From the NCBI GenBank assembly GCA_016720655.1, contig JADKKE010000002.1, positions 260,877 through 324,876 on the forward strand: a DNA stretch of 64,000 nucleotides. The letters are read 5' to 3'. Position 1 is the stretch's first letter. Every line of letters begins with the position of its first letter. The position numbers were made by a program, and so were the translations under genes. Positions 46,118-55,181 of this stretch are shown piece after piece. This DNA is from Bacteroidota bacterium (GTDB lineage: Bacteria > Bacteroidota > Bacteroidia > AKYH767-A > 2013-40CM-41-45). The notes beneath the pieces are model-generated. The model worked only from the letters and a program-made list of their open reading frames with translations, did no database searches and had not been told where the DNA came from.

Positions 46118-47042
46118 ATCTTTGTTTGAGACACCCGTCCTTTTCCTGATTTACAACAGACCTGATCATACACAAAAGGTGTTTGATGTCTTGCGCGCAT
46201 TACGTCCTTCAAAATTGTACGTTGCTGCAGATGGCCCACGCATGCATATTGAAGGAGATGACGCGAAATGTGAAGCGGCAAGAGCAGTGATAAATAATAT
46301 CGATTGGGAATGTACGATTGAAACCTTGTTCCGTGAAAAAAATAAATCTACAAAATTTGCAGTTCCTGAAGCACTCGATTGGTTTTTCAGCAAGGTAGAA
46401 GAAGGGATAATACTGGAAGATGACTGTGTTCCGGATACCAGTTTTTTTACTTTCTGCGAATTTTTATTGGACCGATACAGGAATGATTCGAGGGTACTTC
46501 ATATCAATGGAAGCAATTATCTCAAGGGCAAAACTTTTCAATTCACAGGGTCTTATTATTTCTCTAAATTATGTCATCCCTGGGGTTGGGCTACATGGAA
46601 AAGAGCCTGGGCGGAGTACAACTTTGAAATGAATAACCTGGACAAATTTATACAGAATGATACGCTTACATTAATGACGGATAATCCGGAATGGAGAGAG
46701 TACTATTATGATCTGTTGAAAAGAACCAGGGATGGAGAAATTGACACTTGGGATGTTCAATGGTTTTATACAGTATGGTCATTGAATGGATTTGTTCTCA
46801 CTCCTGTTGTAAATTTAGTTTCAAATATAGGGTTCGGAAAAGATGCAACGAATACGAATTACAAGATTACCCGATTGTCAGAAATGAAAAGAGGTTCTAT
46901 TCCGAGCCTTGTTCCGAATGATACTTTCAAAGTCAATTATTTAGCCGATCAACAATCCATTCGAATTAAAGTCAATGAAGGCAGGGGAAATATTATTCAA
47001 AAGATAGACCAGAAACTAAAATTAATTTTTCGAGGTCGATAG
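46110..47042 (+). CDS. Glycosyltransferase, GT-A fold (GNT-I/GT2-like), second paralogue
   Basis: 310 residues from the ATG at 46110, overlapping the stop of the previous gene. VLFLIYNRPDHTQKVFDVLR, EGIILEDDCVPDTSFFTFC (EDD metal site), HPWGWATWKRAWAEYNF and RDGEIDTWDVQWFYTVWSLN line up with the protein at 26485-27411. Both probably use similar donors but act at different steps of the glycan. An in-frame ATG 18 bases upstream is less likely as start. Confidence 0.85.
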   Translation: MNKSLFETPVLFLIYNRPDHTQKVFDVLRALRPSKLYVAADGPRMHIEGDDAKCEAARAVINNIDWECTIETLFREKNKSTKFAVPEALDWFFSKVEEGIILEDDCVPDTSFFTFCEFLLDRYRNDSRVLHINGSNYLKGKTFQFTGSYYFSKLCHPWGWATWKRAWAEYNFEMNNLDKFIQNDTLTLMTDNPEWREYYYDLLKRTRDGEIDTWDVQWFYTVWSLNGFVLTPVVNLVSNIGFGKDATNTNYKITRLSEMKRGSIPSLVPNDTFKVNYLADQQSIRIKVNEGRGNIIQKIDQKLKLIFRGR

Positions 47043-47074
47043 GATATACAGCCAAATCTTAAAAAAATTCTCGT

Positions 47075-48040
47075 ATGCATATTTCGATTTATGGTGTTGG
47101 AAGATCAGGAACGAAAGCAATTCAACTCTATTTGAGTTATTTGCTGGCGAAAAAGCATGGAGAAGTCTGGATCAATTACGAGCCCTATTTTTGGTTGGAC
47201 CGAAAAACAACTACGTTAAATTACGAAGGATTCTACCACCACTCTACTTCTCCACATTTGCTGAGTGATTCCGGTAAATTATCACCGGGGCATTTGCGTT
47301 TTTTAAAAAAATTGACCAAGCCCAATAAAACAATTGTCACAAAGTTCATCAGGGGAAATGGCCGGATCAATGCAATTAACGAAGTGTTGAAACCCGATTA
47401 TAATTTTATCATTGTGAGGGACCTTTACCAGGTTTTAATTTCTGTATTAAAAACAAATTGGGATTTTCTTTCTGTTGGATTTGAATACAGAATGAGCTGG
47501 GATAAATTTATTAATGAAGTAAAAAAATCAGGAATTGTTGATGAATTTGAATGGTGTATCGATCGCATTTACGATCGCTTGGATAAAAATGCTTTCTATT
47601 GGTATGTGATGAATCTTGCTGCCTTGCAGTGTACATTCAAGCCCACGTATTTTCTTGACTACAAATTTATCAGTGAAATCGAATCCATTGCCACTGAAAT
47701 TATCCATCCCGCGGAATCGGAAAGCATCAAGAACCCGATTCTTTCCGGAGATTATATTCATGGTGATTATCCTTTACTTTCTGCTCCAAGCCATAATTCC
47801 CGGACAGAATTGCTCAATAGTGCCCTTTATAAAACACAAATGATTGACAAGTACGGAATCTATCTTCCGAACAAGAAAATTGGCAGCCTGGCTAAGATAA
47901 ATGACGAATATCAACTCATTGAGTCCTCAACATCACCTCAAACAAAAGTAATCATTGAGAAAAAGGATTTGTATGAATTTTTCAATGAAGATATTGCAAA
48001 GAAACTTGCATTAAAACGAAGTTCGCCAAAGCAGAACTAA
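47075..48040 (+). CDS. Sulfotransferase-like P-loop protein
   Basis: 321 residues. The N-terminal HISIYGVGRSGTKAIQLYLS is a sulfotransferase-type nucleotide-binding loop (GxGRSGT), and PDYNFIIVRDLYQVLISVLK matches the later RDP-like 3'-phosphate-binding motif. The C-terminal 100 residues (from about 220) do not resemble a common domain. It is flanked by glycosyltransferases, so it may sulfate the polysaccharide. Catalytic residues cannot be assigned with certainty, and other P-loop functions are possible. Confidence 0.65.
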   Translation: MHISIYGVGRSGTKAIQLYLSYLLAKKHGEVWINYEPYFWLDRKTTTLNYEGFYHHSTSPHLLSDSGKLSPGHLRFLKKLTKPNKTIVTKFIRGNGRINAINEVLKPDYNFIIVRDLYQVLISVLKTNWDFLSVGFEYRMSWDKFINEVKKSGIVDEFEWCIDRIYDRLDKNAFYWYVMNLAALQCTFKPTYFLDYKFISEIESIATEIIHPAESESIKNPILSGDYIHGDYPLLSAPSHNSRTELLNSALYKTQMIDKYGIYLPNKKIGSLAKINDEYQLIESSTSPQTKVIIEKKDLYEFFNEDIAKKLALKRSSPKQN

Positions 48041-48112
48041 AATTCAATATTTGTAATGAATGCAGGTTTAAGTCTCAATTAATTGCGAGCGTTCTGACGG
48101 AAGAAAATCAAA

Positions 48113-49107
48113 ATGGAGAACAAATTTCCAAAAATTACTGTCATCACCCTTCCTATAACCAGGCCGAATTCCTGGAAGAAACCATACAATCCGTTCTTCA
48201 GCAAAATTATCCAAATCTCGAATACATCATTATTGACGGAGGGAGTACTGATCATTCCGTGGATATCATCCGTAAATATGAAAAACACCTTTCGTATTGG
48301 GTGAGCGAGAAAGACGATGGACAAAGTCATGCAATCAACAAAGGATTGAAGCAAGCAGGCGGAGAAATTATTTCCTGGTTATGCAGTGATGATTTGTATG
48401 TTCCGGGAACCTTACTGGAAGTCTCCCGTTTTTTCAGTTTACATCCTGAAATTGCATTGATGCATGGTAAATCTGTTCTATTCGGGAATCGACGAAAAGA
48501 GCTAACCATTGGGGGTGATATCAAAGATCTGCCTTTGCGGTATTTTGCAGTCATTCCATATCCACAACCTTCTTCATTCTTCCGAAGACAAGTTATTGAT
48601 GAAAGCGGTTTACTAGATGAAAGTTTACATTTTGGGATGGATTATGATTTGCTTATTCGAATTGCTTTGTCCTATTCCATTCAAGCCAATGATAAAATCT
48701 TGTCCCGATATCGCCTTCATTCTTCGAGCAAAACAGTGAGTCAATTCCGAAATTTTGCAGGCGACTGGATACGCGTCTATTCCCGGTTTCTTCGATCACT
48801 GCCGGAAGCTGGTTCCACCCTCCAATTGATGAAGAGCAATGGTTTCTATGAGGATGGGGACCAATTTTACAAACATACCCGGAAATTCAGCGAAGAAGAA
48901 TTGAAACGAATCAACTCACATTTTTTGTACAATCAACTGGTGATTTATTATGAAGTCTATGATCGAAAAATGATTCATAAAATATTGAAACTGATTGTCG
49001 CAACAGACCCTCAATTTTACAAGGAATACAATCTTCGCAAGGTTGAAATGCGTAAGAAGTTATTCCCGCCGGTTATTATTCATTTTGTGCGTACTTTTAT
49101 CCGGTAA
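48113..49107 (+). CDS. Glycosyltransferase family 2 (frameshifted near the start)
   Basis: Reconstructed 331 residues. The first frame reads MENKFPKITVIT and is then wrong. Adding one C to the C3 run at 48147-48149 gives PSYNQAEFLEETIQSVLQQN and YIIIDGGSTDHSVDIIRKYE, the standard GT2 opening, and joins the long open frame with DDGQSHAINKGLKQAGGEII and WLCSDDLYVPGTL (DD metal site). The SFFRRQVIDESGLLDESLHF and DYDLLIRIALSY segments complete the GT2 domain. The gene abuts the next GT2 gene (TAAATG). Confidence 0.9.
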
Positions 49108-50025
49108 ATGCTTTCCATGTCAGTATTTTTTTCCGTCATCATTCCCACTTACAATCGTTGGAGCCATCTTCAATACACCATTACATCTGTTCTTGAACAA
49201 TCCTGCCAGGACTTTGAAATTATTGTTGTGGATGACGGAAGTACTGATGATTCTCTGGTCAACCTTCACCGAACATACGACAAAAATCCAAAAATCAGAA
49301 TTGTTTCTCAGGAGAACAAAGAGCGTGGAGCTGCAAGGAATCATGGACTTCGGATGGCCCGGGGAAAATATGCGCTTTTTCTAGATTCCGATGATCGAAT
49401 GCTTCCGGACCACTTGTCGGTTTTATTCACCAAAATTAATGAACTTCATGAACCAGATTTTATTGCAAGTAAATTTCAGTTCATCCGTGAAAATAAAATC
49501 AGTTATCCGGAAATTTGCCAATTGGCAGAAGGTTATTATGACTATCAACTTTTCCTGAATGGAAATCCACTTGCCTGCAATATTTGTGTACGGAAAGATA
49601 ATCCCGATTTGAAATTCTTTGAAGAAGACAGGAAATATGCGATCAAGGAAGACTGGATGTTTCATTTGCAAAACCTTAGACACCACAAACTCTACCTGGT
49701 CGACAAAATTACATTGCAAATGAATGACCATGATGACAGGTCGATGAGGGTTGATAACACAGTAATCATTCAAAGAACAAAGTTGGCAGAAGAGTGGATA
49801 GTCCGAAATGTAGAACTCACAGAAACAGACAAGGCTGTTCTGCGCGCCCACATTAATTATTTTATTGCAATCCATTCGTATATTGACGGACAATACAAAC
49901 AGGCATTACATTTCTTATTCAAAGCTGTGAAAGTAGCCGGCTGGAAAAAAAAGTATATTGTCTTATTGGGAAAATGCATCGTCGGGAATAAATTCATCCA
50001 GAAACTGAAAAAGATACTCCCTTGA
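49108..50025 (+). CDS. Glycosyltransferase family 2
   Basis: 305 residues. FFSVIIPTYNRWSHLQYTIT, IIVVDDGSTDDSLVNL, ENKERGAARNHGLRMARGKY and the metal-binding FLDSDDRMLPDHLS are textbook GT2. The C-terminal third is helical and may contact the acceptor. An ATG nine bases downstream could also serve as start. It follows the previous GT2 gene without gap, and its stop overlaps the TTG of the next (TTGA). Confidence 0.92.
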   Translation: MLSMSVFFSVIIPTYNRWSHLQYTITSVLEQSCQDFEIIVVDDGSTDDSLVNLHRTYDKNPKIRIVSQENKERGAARNHGLRMARGKYALFLDSDDRMLPDHLSVLFTKINELHEPDFIASKFQFIRENKISYPEICQLAEGYYDYQLFLNGNPLACNICVRKDNPDLKFFEEDRKYAIKEDWMFHLQNLRHHKLYLVDKITLQMNDHDDRSMRVDNTVIIQRTKLAEEWIVRNVELTETDKAVLRAHINYFIAIHSYIDGQYKQALHFLFKAVKVAGWKKKYIVLLGKCIVGNKFIQKLKKILP

Positions 50026-51242
50026 GAAAGACCCGAAATATTCTCGTTATTACCTATTGGAGTTACAAGGATGCTTTGATTCAAGCGTATACTCTACCCT
50101 ACATTCATATTTTTGGAAACCTGCTGGAGACCGACAAAGTTGTTTATTTGGTAACACTGGAGCAAAAACAACAACGACTCAATGCGAATGAACGGGCGCA
50201 GGTAAAACACCGATTGCGTTTGCAGGGTATAAAATGGATCGATTTCAATTACCACAAATTTGGAATATTGGGTTTCATCTACTGGATCCCATTTTTCATC
50301 CGTCTATTTTTACTAGCACTAACAAGAAATATAAGTCATATCCACGCCTGGTGTACTCCGGCAGGCGCGATCGGATACTTGATTTCCATATTCACACGAA
50401 AGCCTCTTGTTGTTGACAGTTATGAACCTCATGCAGATGTGATGCTTGAAACGGGAACCTGGTCAAGCACTTCGAAACAATTCAGAATCTTAAGTCATTT
50501 TGAAAAATTACAAGGGAAACGAGCTCAGACTCTAATCTGCTGTACCGAAGACATGCAGAAATATGTCGAAAACAGGTTTCATTTTCACATCCGGCATCAA
50601 TTGGTGAAACCGGCATGTGTGAATCTCGAACAATTCAGCAGAGCGAACCGAAAAAATCCCTATCTCTTAAAAAAACTTAAACTGGAAGGAAAAATTGTTT
50701 GTGTTTACGCCGGTAAATTTGGTGGATTGTATCTTGAGCATGAAGTGTTCGACTTCTTCAAAGTAGCCCATAATTTCTGGGGAGACCGTCTGCGGGTCTT
50801 GCTCCTCACAAATGAAAAAGATGAAAACCTGAATCATTGGATCAAACAAGCAGACGTCCCTGCAGATATTTTCGTCAAAGAATTTGTCTTCCATACTCGA
50901 GTACCGGATTATATGGGCTTGGGTGATTTCGGAATCAGTCCTTACAATCCTGTACCTTCCCGTAAATATTCAGCACCAATAAAAAATTCCGAATATTGGG
51001 CATTGGGTTTACCTGTCGTGATAACCCGGAACATTGCTGACGACAGTAAGATAATTCATGACAACGGGATCGGTACTGTTATTGAAAATCTGAATCCCGC
51101 CGATTATCTGGCATCCGTTCAAAAGATTGATCAACTTTTAAAAGATAACAGTCTGGACGATTTGTATAAAAAAATCCGGATCATTGCCGAGACAAAACGT
51201 AATTTTTCCGTTGCAAGAGAAATTTATAAACAAATTTACTAG
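50022..51242 (+). CDS. GT-B fold glycosyltransferase (GT4-like)
   Basis: 406 residues from a TTG that overlaps the previous stop. The N-terminal domain has NILVITYWSYKDALIQAYTL and ISHIHAWCTPAGAIGYLISI; the C-terminal domain has KIVCVYAGKFGGLYLEHEVF, YMGLGDFGISPYNPVPSRKY and KNSEYWALGLPVVITRN in the place of the E-x7-E nucleotide-sugar motif. The sequence diverges from the usual GT4 pattern, so the family call is moderate. It ends the plus-strand run of glycosyltransferases, facing the membrane protein gene. Confidence 0.75.
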   Translation: MRKTRNILVITYWSYKDALIQAYTLPYIHIFGNLLETDKVVYLVTLEQKQQRLNANERAQVKHRLRLQGIKWIDFNYHKFGILGFIYWIPFFIRLFLLALTRNISHIHAWCTPAGAIGYLISIFTRKPLVVDSYEPHADVMLETGTWSSTSKQFRILSHFEKLQGKRAQTLICCTEDMQKYVENRFHFHIRHQLVKPACVNLEQFSRANRKNPYLLKKLKLEGKIVCVYAGKFGGLYLEHEVFDFFKVAHNFWGDRLRVLLLTNEKDENLNHWIKQADVPADIFVKEFVFHTRVPDYMGLGDFGISPYNPVPSRKYSAPIKNSEYWALGLPVVITRNIADDSKIIHDNGIGTVIENLNPADYLASVQKIDQLLKDNSLDDLYKKIRIIAETKRNFSVAREIYKQIY

Positions 51243-51285
51243 GTACAAATTCTGGTTTTTCAGTTCTTGATTGAGCGCGACCGTT

Positions 51286-52644
51286 CTAATCTGTCGGAGC
51301 ATTATTTTCCTTTGCCTTTTCTTTTTCCAACTGAAGAAAAGTATGGTGAATGATGAACAAACTTGCTACAAAAAATGGAATTGCCGGAATTTTATATCGA
51401 ACCATACTCCCAAAATTTGATGTGGTGAGGCCCACAGAAAAAGAAAAGAATAAACTAAAAAAAACGCTGAAGAAAAGAATGTGATGTCGAAACATCAACA
51501 GGAATAAATAATAAACCCGCATTTTAAAAACCAGGTAAATTGTAATCATTAACAAAACGAAGTTCTCAACACTGGACATGATCATCCCTGCATTGTAAGC
51601 TTCCCACAAATAGGGCCGGAATAAAGCAGCGGTGATAGCCGCAGGAATTTTCCCCAGGATTCCCTGAACAGTAGGATCAAAATCACCAATATCAAATGCG
51701 GCTCCCTGATAATATTCCTGTTTCAAGTCCTGGTTCGTCACGTATGCTTTATCCAAAACATTTGTCACAGAATATTCACCGAGCGTCTCTCCCATCAGCC
51801 TCAACATCAGGTACCCTGACAACACAGAGAGCGCAATCAACAAGGGCGCAATCGTTGACTTAACAAGTGGATTCGTAACTTTAGACAACTGATATCCAAC
51901 CAACCAAAGGATGGACCCGGGAAGTACGGCAAAGAAAATATAAGGCTTAATCAGAATGAGGATGTAGGAGCTGATGATAATATAAATGATATTCCTTAAT
52001 GTATGTGTCCTGATTTTCAATAAGTGATGGAACGAAGCTGTAAATGCGGCAACAGCAGCAAAAGTCATGGAGTCTTTGAGCAAACCGGATCCCCAAAACA
52101 CAACAGAAGGCATGAACAGGATTGCAATTGCAAATTCACGTTGCAAAGTTGGAAATTCAATTAAAAACATCTGATACAAACGCCAGATTGAATAATAACA
52201 GATAAACGCCAACAACATCGTCTGCCCGATAAAACTGTTGAAGCTAACCAGGGCCAGGAACCAATTCATCCTGTCCACAACCATGGTTTTCGCATCATAG
52301 GAATAAAAGAGCCACCCTGTTTCGCTGTCAAATGAATAGAACATTTCAGCATCCAGAGGTAAAAATGTGAAGCGTAAAGCCTGCCAGGGATTCTTTAGAA
52401 ATAATTTAGCGACAGAAACACAATCGCGATGATAGATCAGAGTATCACCACCACCGTAATAATAGACATAGACGAGACAAATGGCGATTGCTCCCACCAT
52501 TTTCACCATCAATCCGGGTACATAATACCTGTAGCTGGAATTGTTCTCAATATTTCTTGAGCGGATGTTGTTCGCAATGAAGAAAAAGAGTACCAGGTAG
52601 ATAGGTGCAATAATCAAATCTACTACCGATAATATATCCTCCAT
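51286..52644 (-). CDS. Multi-pass membrane protein, candidate O-antigen/capsule polymerase (Wzy-like)
   Basis: A 452-residue protein with about 10-11 hydrophobic helices and a large extracytoplasmic loop (YYYGGGDTLIYHRDCVSVAK, DAEMFYSFDSETGWLFYSYD) between helices 2 and 3. I recognise no specific family. The topology and the position within the polysaccharide locus fit a Wzy polymerase or a GT-C membrane glycosyltransferase. Because a Wzx flippase and a Wzc regulator are present and no other polymerase candidate is seen, this is my best Wzy candidate. It is transcribed opposite to its neighbours and has its own -7 box. Confidence 0.55.
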   Translation of the reverse strand: MEDILSVVDLIIAPIYLVLFFFIANNIRSRNIENNSSYRYYVPGLMVKMVGAIAICLVYVYYYGGGDTLIYHRDCVSVAKLFLKNPWQALRFTFLPLDAEMFYSFDSETGWLFYSYDAKTMVVDRMNWFLALVSFNSFIGQTMLLAFICYYSIWRLYQMFLIEFPTLQREFAIAILFMPSVVFWGSGLLKDSMTFAAVAAFTASFHHLLKIRTHTLRNIIYIIISSYILILIKPYIFFAVLPGSILWLVGYQLSKVTNPLVKSTIAPLLIALSVLSGYLMLRLMGETLGEYSVTNVLDKAYVTNQDLKQEYYQGAAFDIGDFDPTVQGILGKIPAAITAALFRPYLWEAYNAGMIMSSVENFVLLMITIYLVFKMRVYYLFLLMFRHHILFFSVFFSLFFSFSVGLTTSNFGSMVRYKIPAIPFFVASLFIIHHTFLQLEKEKAKENNAPTD

Positions 52645-52661
52645 AAAACAAATTTGTAATC

Positions 52662-52669
52662 CAAAGTTA
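52662..52669 (-). promoter_or_regulatory. Candidate -7 box for the membrane protein gene
   Basis: On the minus strand TAACTTTG fits TAnnTTTG, 17 bases before the ATG at 52642-52644. Confidence 0.35.
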
Positions 52670-52775
52670 CAATATTTTGTTTTAATTGCACGCGTATTGA
52701 AGATAGGTTCTGCACAGCTGTATTTCTATTGTGTATGAGAACCTCAATTGACAGAACCCTGAACGAGAAGCATTG

Positions 52776-54014
52776 ATGAACATTTTATATTTAACGTATG
52801 ATGGACTTTCAGATCCACTGGGGCAGTCCCAGGTAATTCCATATCTTCTCGGATGGCGGAAAATGGGACATGAGATCACCATCATGAGTTCAGAGAAAAA
52901 AGCCAAGCCGGAACTCATTGAATCCATCTCCAAATTGCTGAATGATCAAGGTATCACCTGGAAGAATATACCGTATACAAAAAGTCCTCCGGTATTGTCC
53001 ACGGTCTTTGATATTTTCCGGATGATGCGGTATTGTAATCAACTCATTAAGGAATCTAAATTTGATATCGTTCATTGCCGGAGCTATGTGCCTGCCCTGA
53101 TCGGTGAATACCTGAAACGAAAGACCGGAATGCGTTTTATTTTTGATATGCGTGGCTTCTACGCTGATGAACGGATTGATGGCGATATCTGGAATCAAAA
53201 TAAGCTTGTTTATCGCTTGATCTATCGATACTTCAAAACGAAGGAAGCAAAATTCCTTTCCTGTGCAGACTATACTATTTGTCTCACCGACTCTGCGCGC
53301 AAAGAAATCGAAACATGGAGAAGTATTCACAACCGTCCAATTCCGATTGAAGTACTTCCGTGTTGTGTTGATACAGATTATTTTCATCCTGACCGTGTAA
53401 ATCCGGAAGAGCTTAAATCGGTCGCAGCAACATTAGGAATTGAAAAAGAGGATCTGGTGTTGTCCTACCTTGGTGCAGTGGGTACCTGGTATCTCCTTGA
53501 TGAAATGCTGGATTTTTTCAAACAACTTCTTGGTCGTTTTCCGAATGCTAAATTTTTATTTATCACACACGAGCAGAAAGAAATGATTCAGAAAAAATAC
53601 CGGGCCAGAGGTATTCCGGAAAACCGTCTGATCATTGTGAAAGCTGACCACTCCATGGTTCCTACATTCCTGGCACTTTCACAATTGTCTATCTTTTTCA
53701 TTAAACCGGTATATTCTAAAAAAGCATCTTCCCCGGCAAAAATGGGTGAAATTCTGAGCATGGGAATCCCCATATTGTGCAATTCTGAAGTTGGTGATAC
53801 AACAGAAATTATCGGATCTACAAAAACCGGTGCAGTACTTCAGGCATTCAATGCGACTGATTACGATTATCTCATTGATCAGATTCCCGAGTTATTGAAG
53901 ACATTGAAAATGCAAATGAGGGAAGTGGCATTGACATATTTTTCTCTGGAAAAAGGTGTAAAAAAGTATACTGAAATTCATAAAAAAGCTCTACTCTCCA
54001 AAAGACCCTGTTAA
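52776..54014 (+). CDS. Glycosyltransferase family 4
   Basis: 412 residues from the ATG at 52776. The N-terminal NILYLTYDGLSDPLGQSQVI, DIVHCRSYVPALIGEYL and MRFIFDMRGFYADERIDGDI (Asp-rich acceptor-domain loop), and then VLPCCVDTDYFHPDR, are typical of GT4 proteins. The C-terminal domain shows LVLSYLGAVGTWYLLDEMLD, SSPAKMGEILSMGIPILCNS (the E of E-x7-E) and GDTTEIIGS. It is the last glycosyltransferase gene of the main polysaccharide block, converging with rlmH. Confidence 0.9.
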   Translation: MNILYLTYDGLSDPLGQSQVIPYLLGWRKMGHEITIMSSEKKAKPELIESISKLLNDQGITWKNIPYTKSPPVLSTVFDIFRMMRYCNQLIKESKFDIVHCRSYVPALIGEYLKRKTGMRFIFDMRGFYADERIDGDIWNQNKLVYRLIYRYFKTKEAKFLSCADYTICLTDSARKEIETWRSIHNRPIPIEVLPCCVDTDYFHPDRVNPEELKSVAATLGIEKEDLVLSYLGAVGTWYLLDEMLDFFKQLLGRFPNAKFLFITHEQKEMIQKKYRARGIPENRLIIVKADHSMVPTFLALSQLSIFFIKPVYSKKASSPAKMGEILSMGIPILCNSEVGDTTEIIGSTKTGAVLQAFNATDYDYLIDQIPELLKTLKMQMREVALTYFSLEKGVKKYTEIHKKALLSKRPC

Positions 54015-54031
54015 TTGTAATTGGTTTCTCG

Positions 54032-54499
54032 TCATGAACCGTGATGATAAGATTCATTTTTCAGGATGGTCATGGCACGATAGATCTGTTCCACCAGGAA
54101 AAGCCGAATCATTTGATGAGTCAAAGTGAAAGCAGAAAAAGAAAGTATCATATTCGCCCGCTTCCTGACTTCATCATTGACACCGTATGCTCCACCGATT
54201 ACAAAGACCATGTTGGAATAACCTTGCACCATCCACGTCTGAATTTTACCTGCAAATTCAACAGAAGAAAGAGCTACTCCACGTTCGTCTAGCAGTATCA
54301 ACAAATCCCTCGGTTTAAGTCTGGACAAAATATCACTACATTCCGATTGAATCACCTTCATTGTATCCCCTCCTGCACCCTGACCAATCACTGAAATCGA
54401 AACCGGGAGGTAATGCTTCAGCCTTTTCAGGTATTGGTCAATGCCTTCCTGAAGGTATTTTTCCGATGTTTTACCAACAAAAATTAATTCACATTTCAT
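54032..54499 (-). CDS. rlmH: 23S rRNA (pseudouridine-1915-N3)-methyltransferase RlmH
   Basis: A SPOUT-class knotted methyltransferase that modifies pseudouridine 1915 in helix 69 of 23S rRNA. 155 residues, normal length. MKCELIFVGKTSEKYLQEGI starts the protein; LLILLDERGVALSSVEFA, MVFVIGGAYGVNDEVRKRAN (SAM-binding knot) and LSFSAFTLTHQMIRLFLVEQ are the family motifs, ending with YHHGS. It converges with the GT4 gene and is divergent from the DUF4783 gene. Confidence 0.97.
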   Translation of the reverse strand: MKCELIFVGKTSEKYLQEGIDQYLKRLKHYLPVSISVIGQGAGGDTMKVIQSECSDILSRLKPRDLLILLDERGVALSSVEFAGKIQTWMVQGYSNMVFVIGGAYGVNDEVRKRANMILSFSAFTLTHQMIRLFLVEQIYRAMTILKNESYHHGS

Positions 54500-54654
54500 G
54501 ATAATTCAAGCTCCTTTGATTCATTTCATCCTGTTGACAAGTCAAGGTTAATAAGCTTGAATGAATCCGGGATTATGACACCAAATTAAGTGTATTTTAG
54601 CCTAACTCTTAGTATCTGGCGTGATGTTTGTAAAATAATTGCGATCTAAAAAGC

Positions 54655-55042
54655 ATGAAAAAAAACAACCCTTTTTGTACTTGTCCTTAGCCTGAGTTTG
54701 AAAGTCATGGCAATCGACATTTACGACGAAATATCGAATGCAATCCGAAGTGGTGATTCAAGGCAGGTTTCTACCTTTTTTGGAAGTTCACTTGACATGA
54801 CTATTGGCAATCAGGAAGATGTGTACAGCAAAGCACAAGCAGAATTGATTTTACGCGATTTTTTCTCAAAAAATTCACCTAAAACCTTCACTGTTAATCA
54901 TAAAGGGTCCTCAAAAGAAGGAACTTTGTATGCGATAGGAACATTGACAACAATGAACGGAAAATCATTCCGAACCTCGTTTTATCTTAAATCATCCGGA
55001 GGAAAGTACATTTTACAGGAATTAAGAATCGAACCTCAGTAA
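54655..55042 (+). CDS. DUF4783-family secreted protein (frameshifted signal peptide)
   Basis: The start ATG at 54655 is followed by an A8 run (54658-54665). As given, translation fails after a few codons; removing one A gives MKKTTLFVLVLSLSLKVMA, a clean signal peptide, then IDIYDEISNAIRSGDSRQVS and the rest of a 128-residue DUF4783 protein (NTF2-like fold; TFFGSSLDMTIGNQEDVYSK, AELILRDFFSKNSPKTFTVN). The family is nearly confined to Bacteroidota and has no known function. Gene order rlmH-DUF4783-nadC-YihY looks conserved for the group. Confidence 0.85.
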
Positions 55043-55181
55043 TTTTCATTTTCATAAGGCTGTCATTTATTTTTCTGCATAGGATTTGTGAAAATCTTCT
55101 CGTATTCGGTTTCTTGTTGCTTACAGATTCTTTATTTTCACCGAACAATTCACCGGCTTATTCTGCCTTTCATCTGATCAA

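Noticed and set aside
54658..54665. Phase-variable homopolymer switch (A8) in the DUF4783 gene and other short runs
   Set aside because: Runs of 2-8 bases are too short for typical contingency loci, and housekeeping genes are equally affected.
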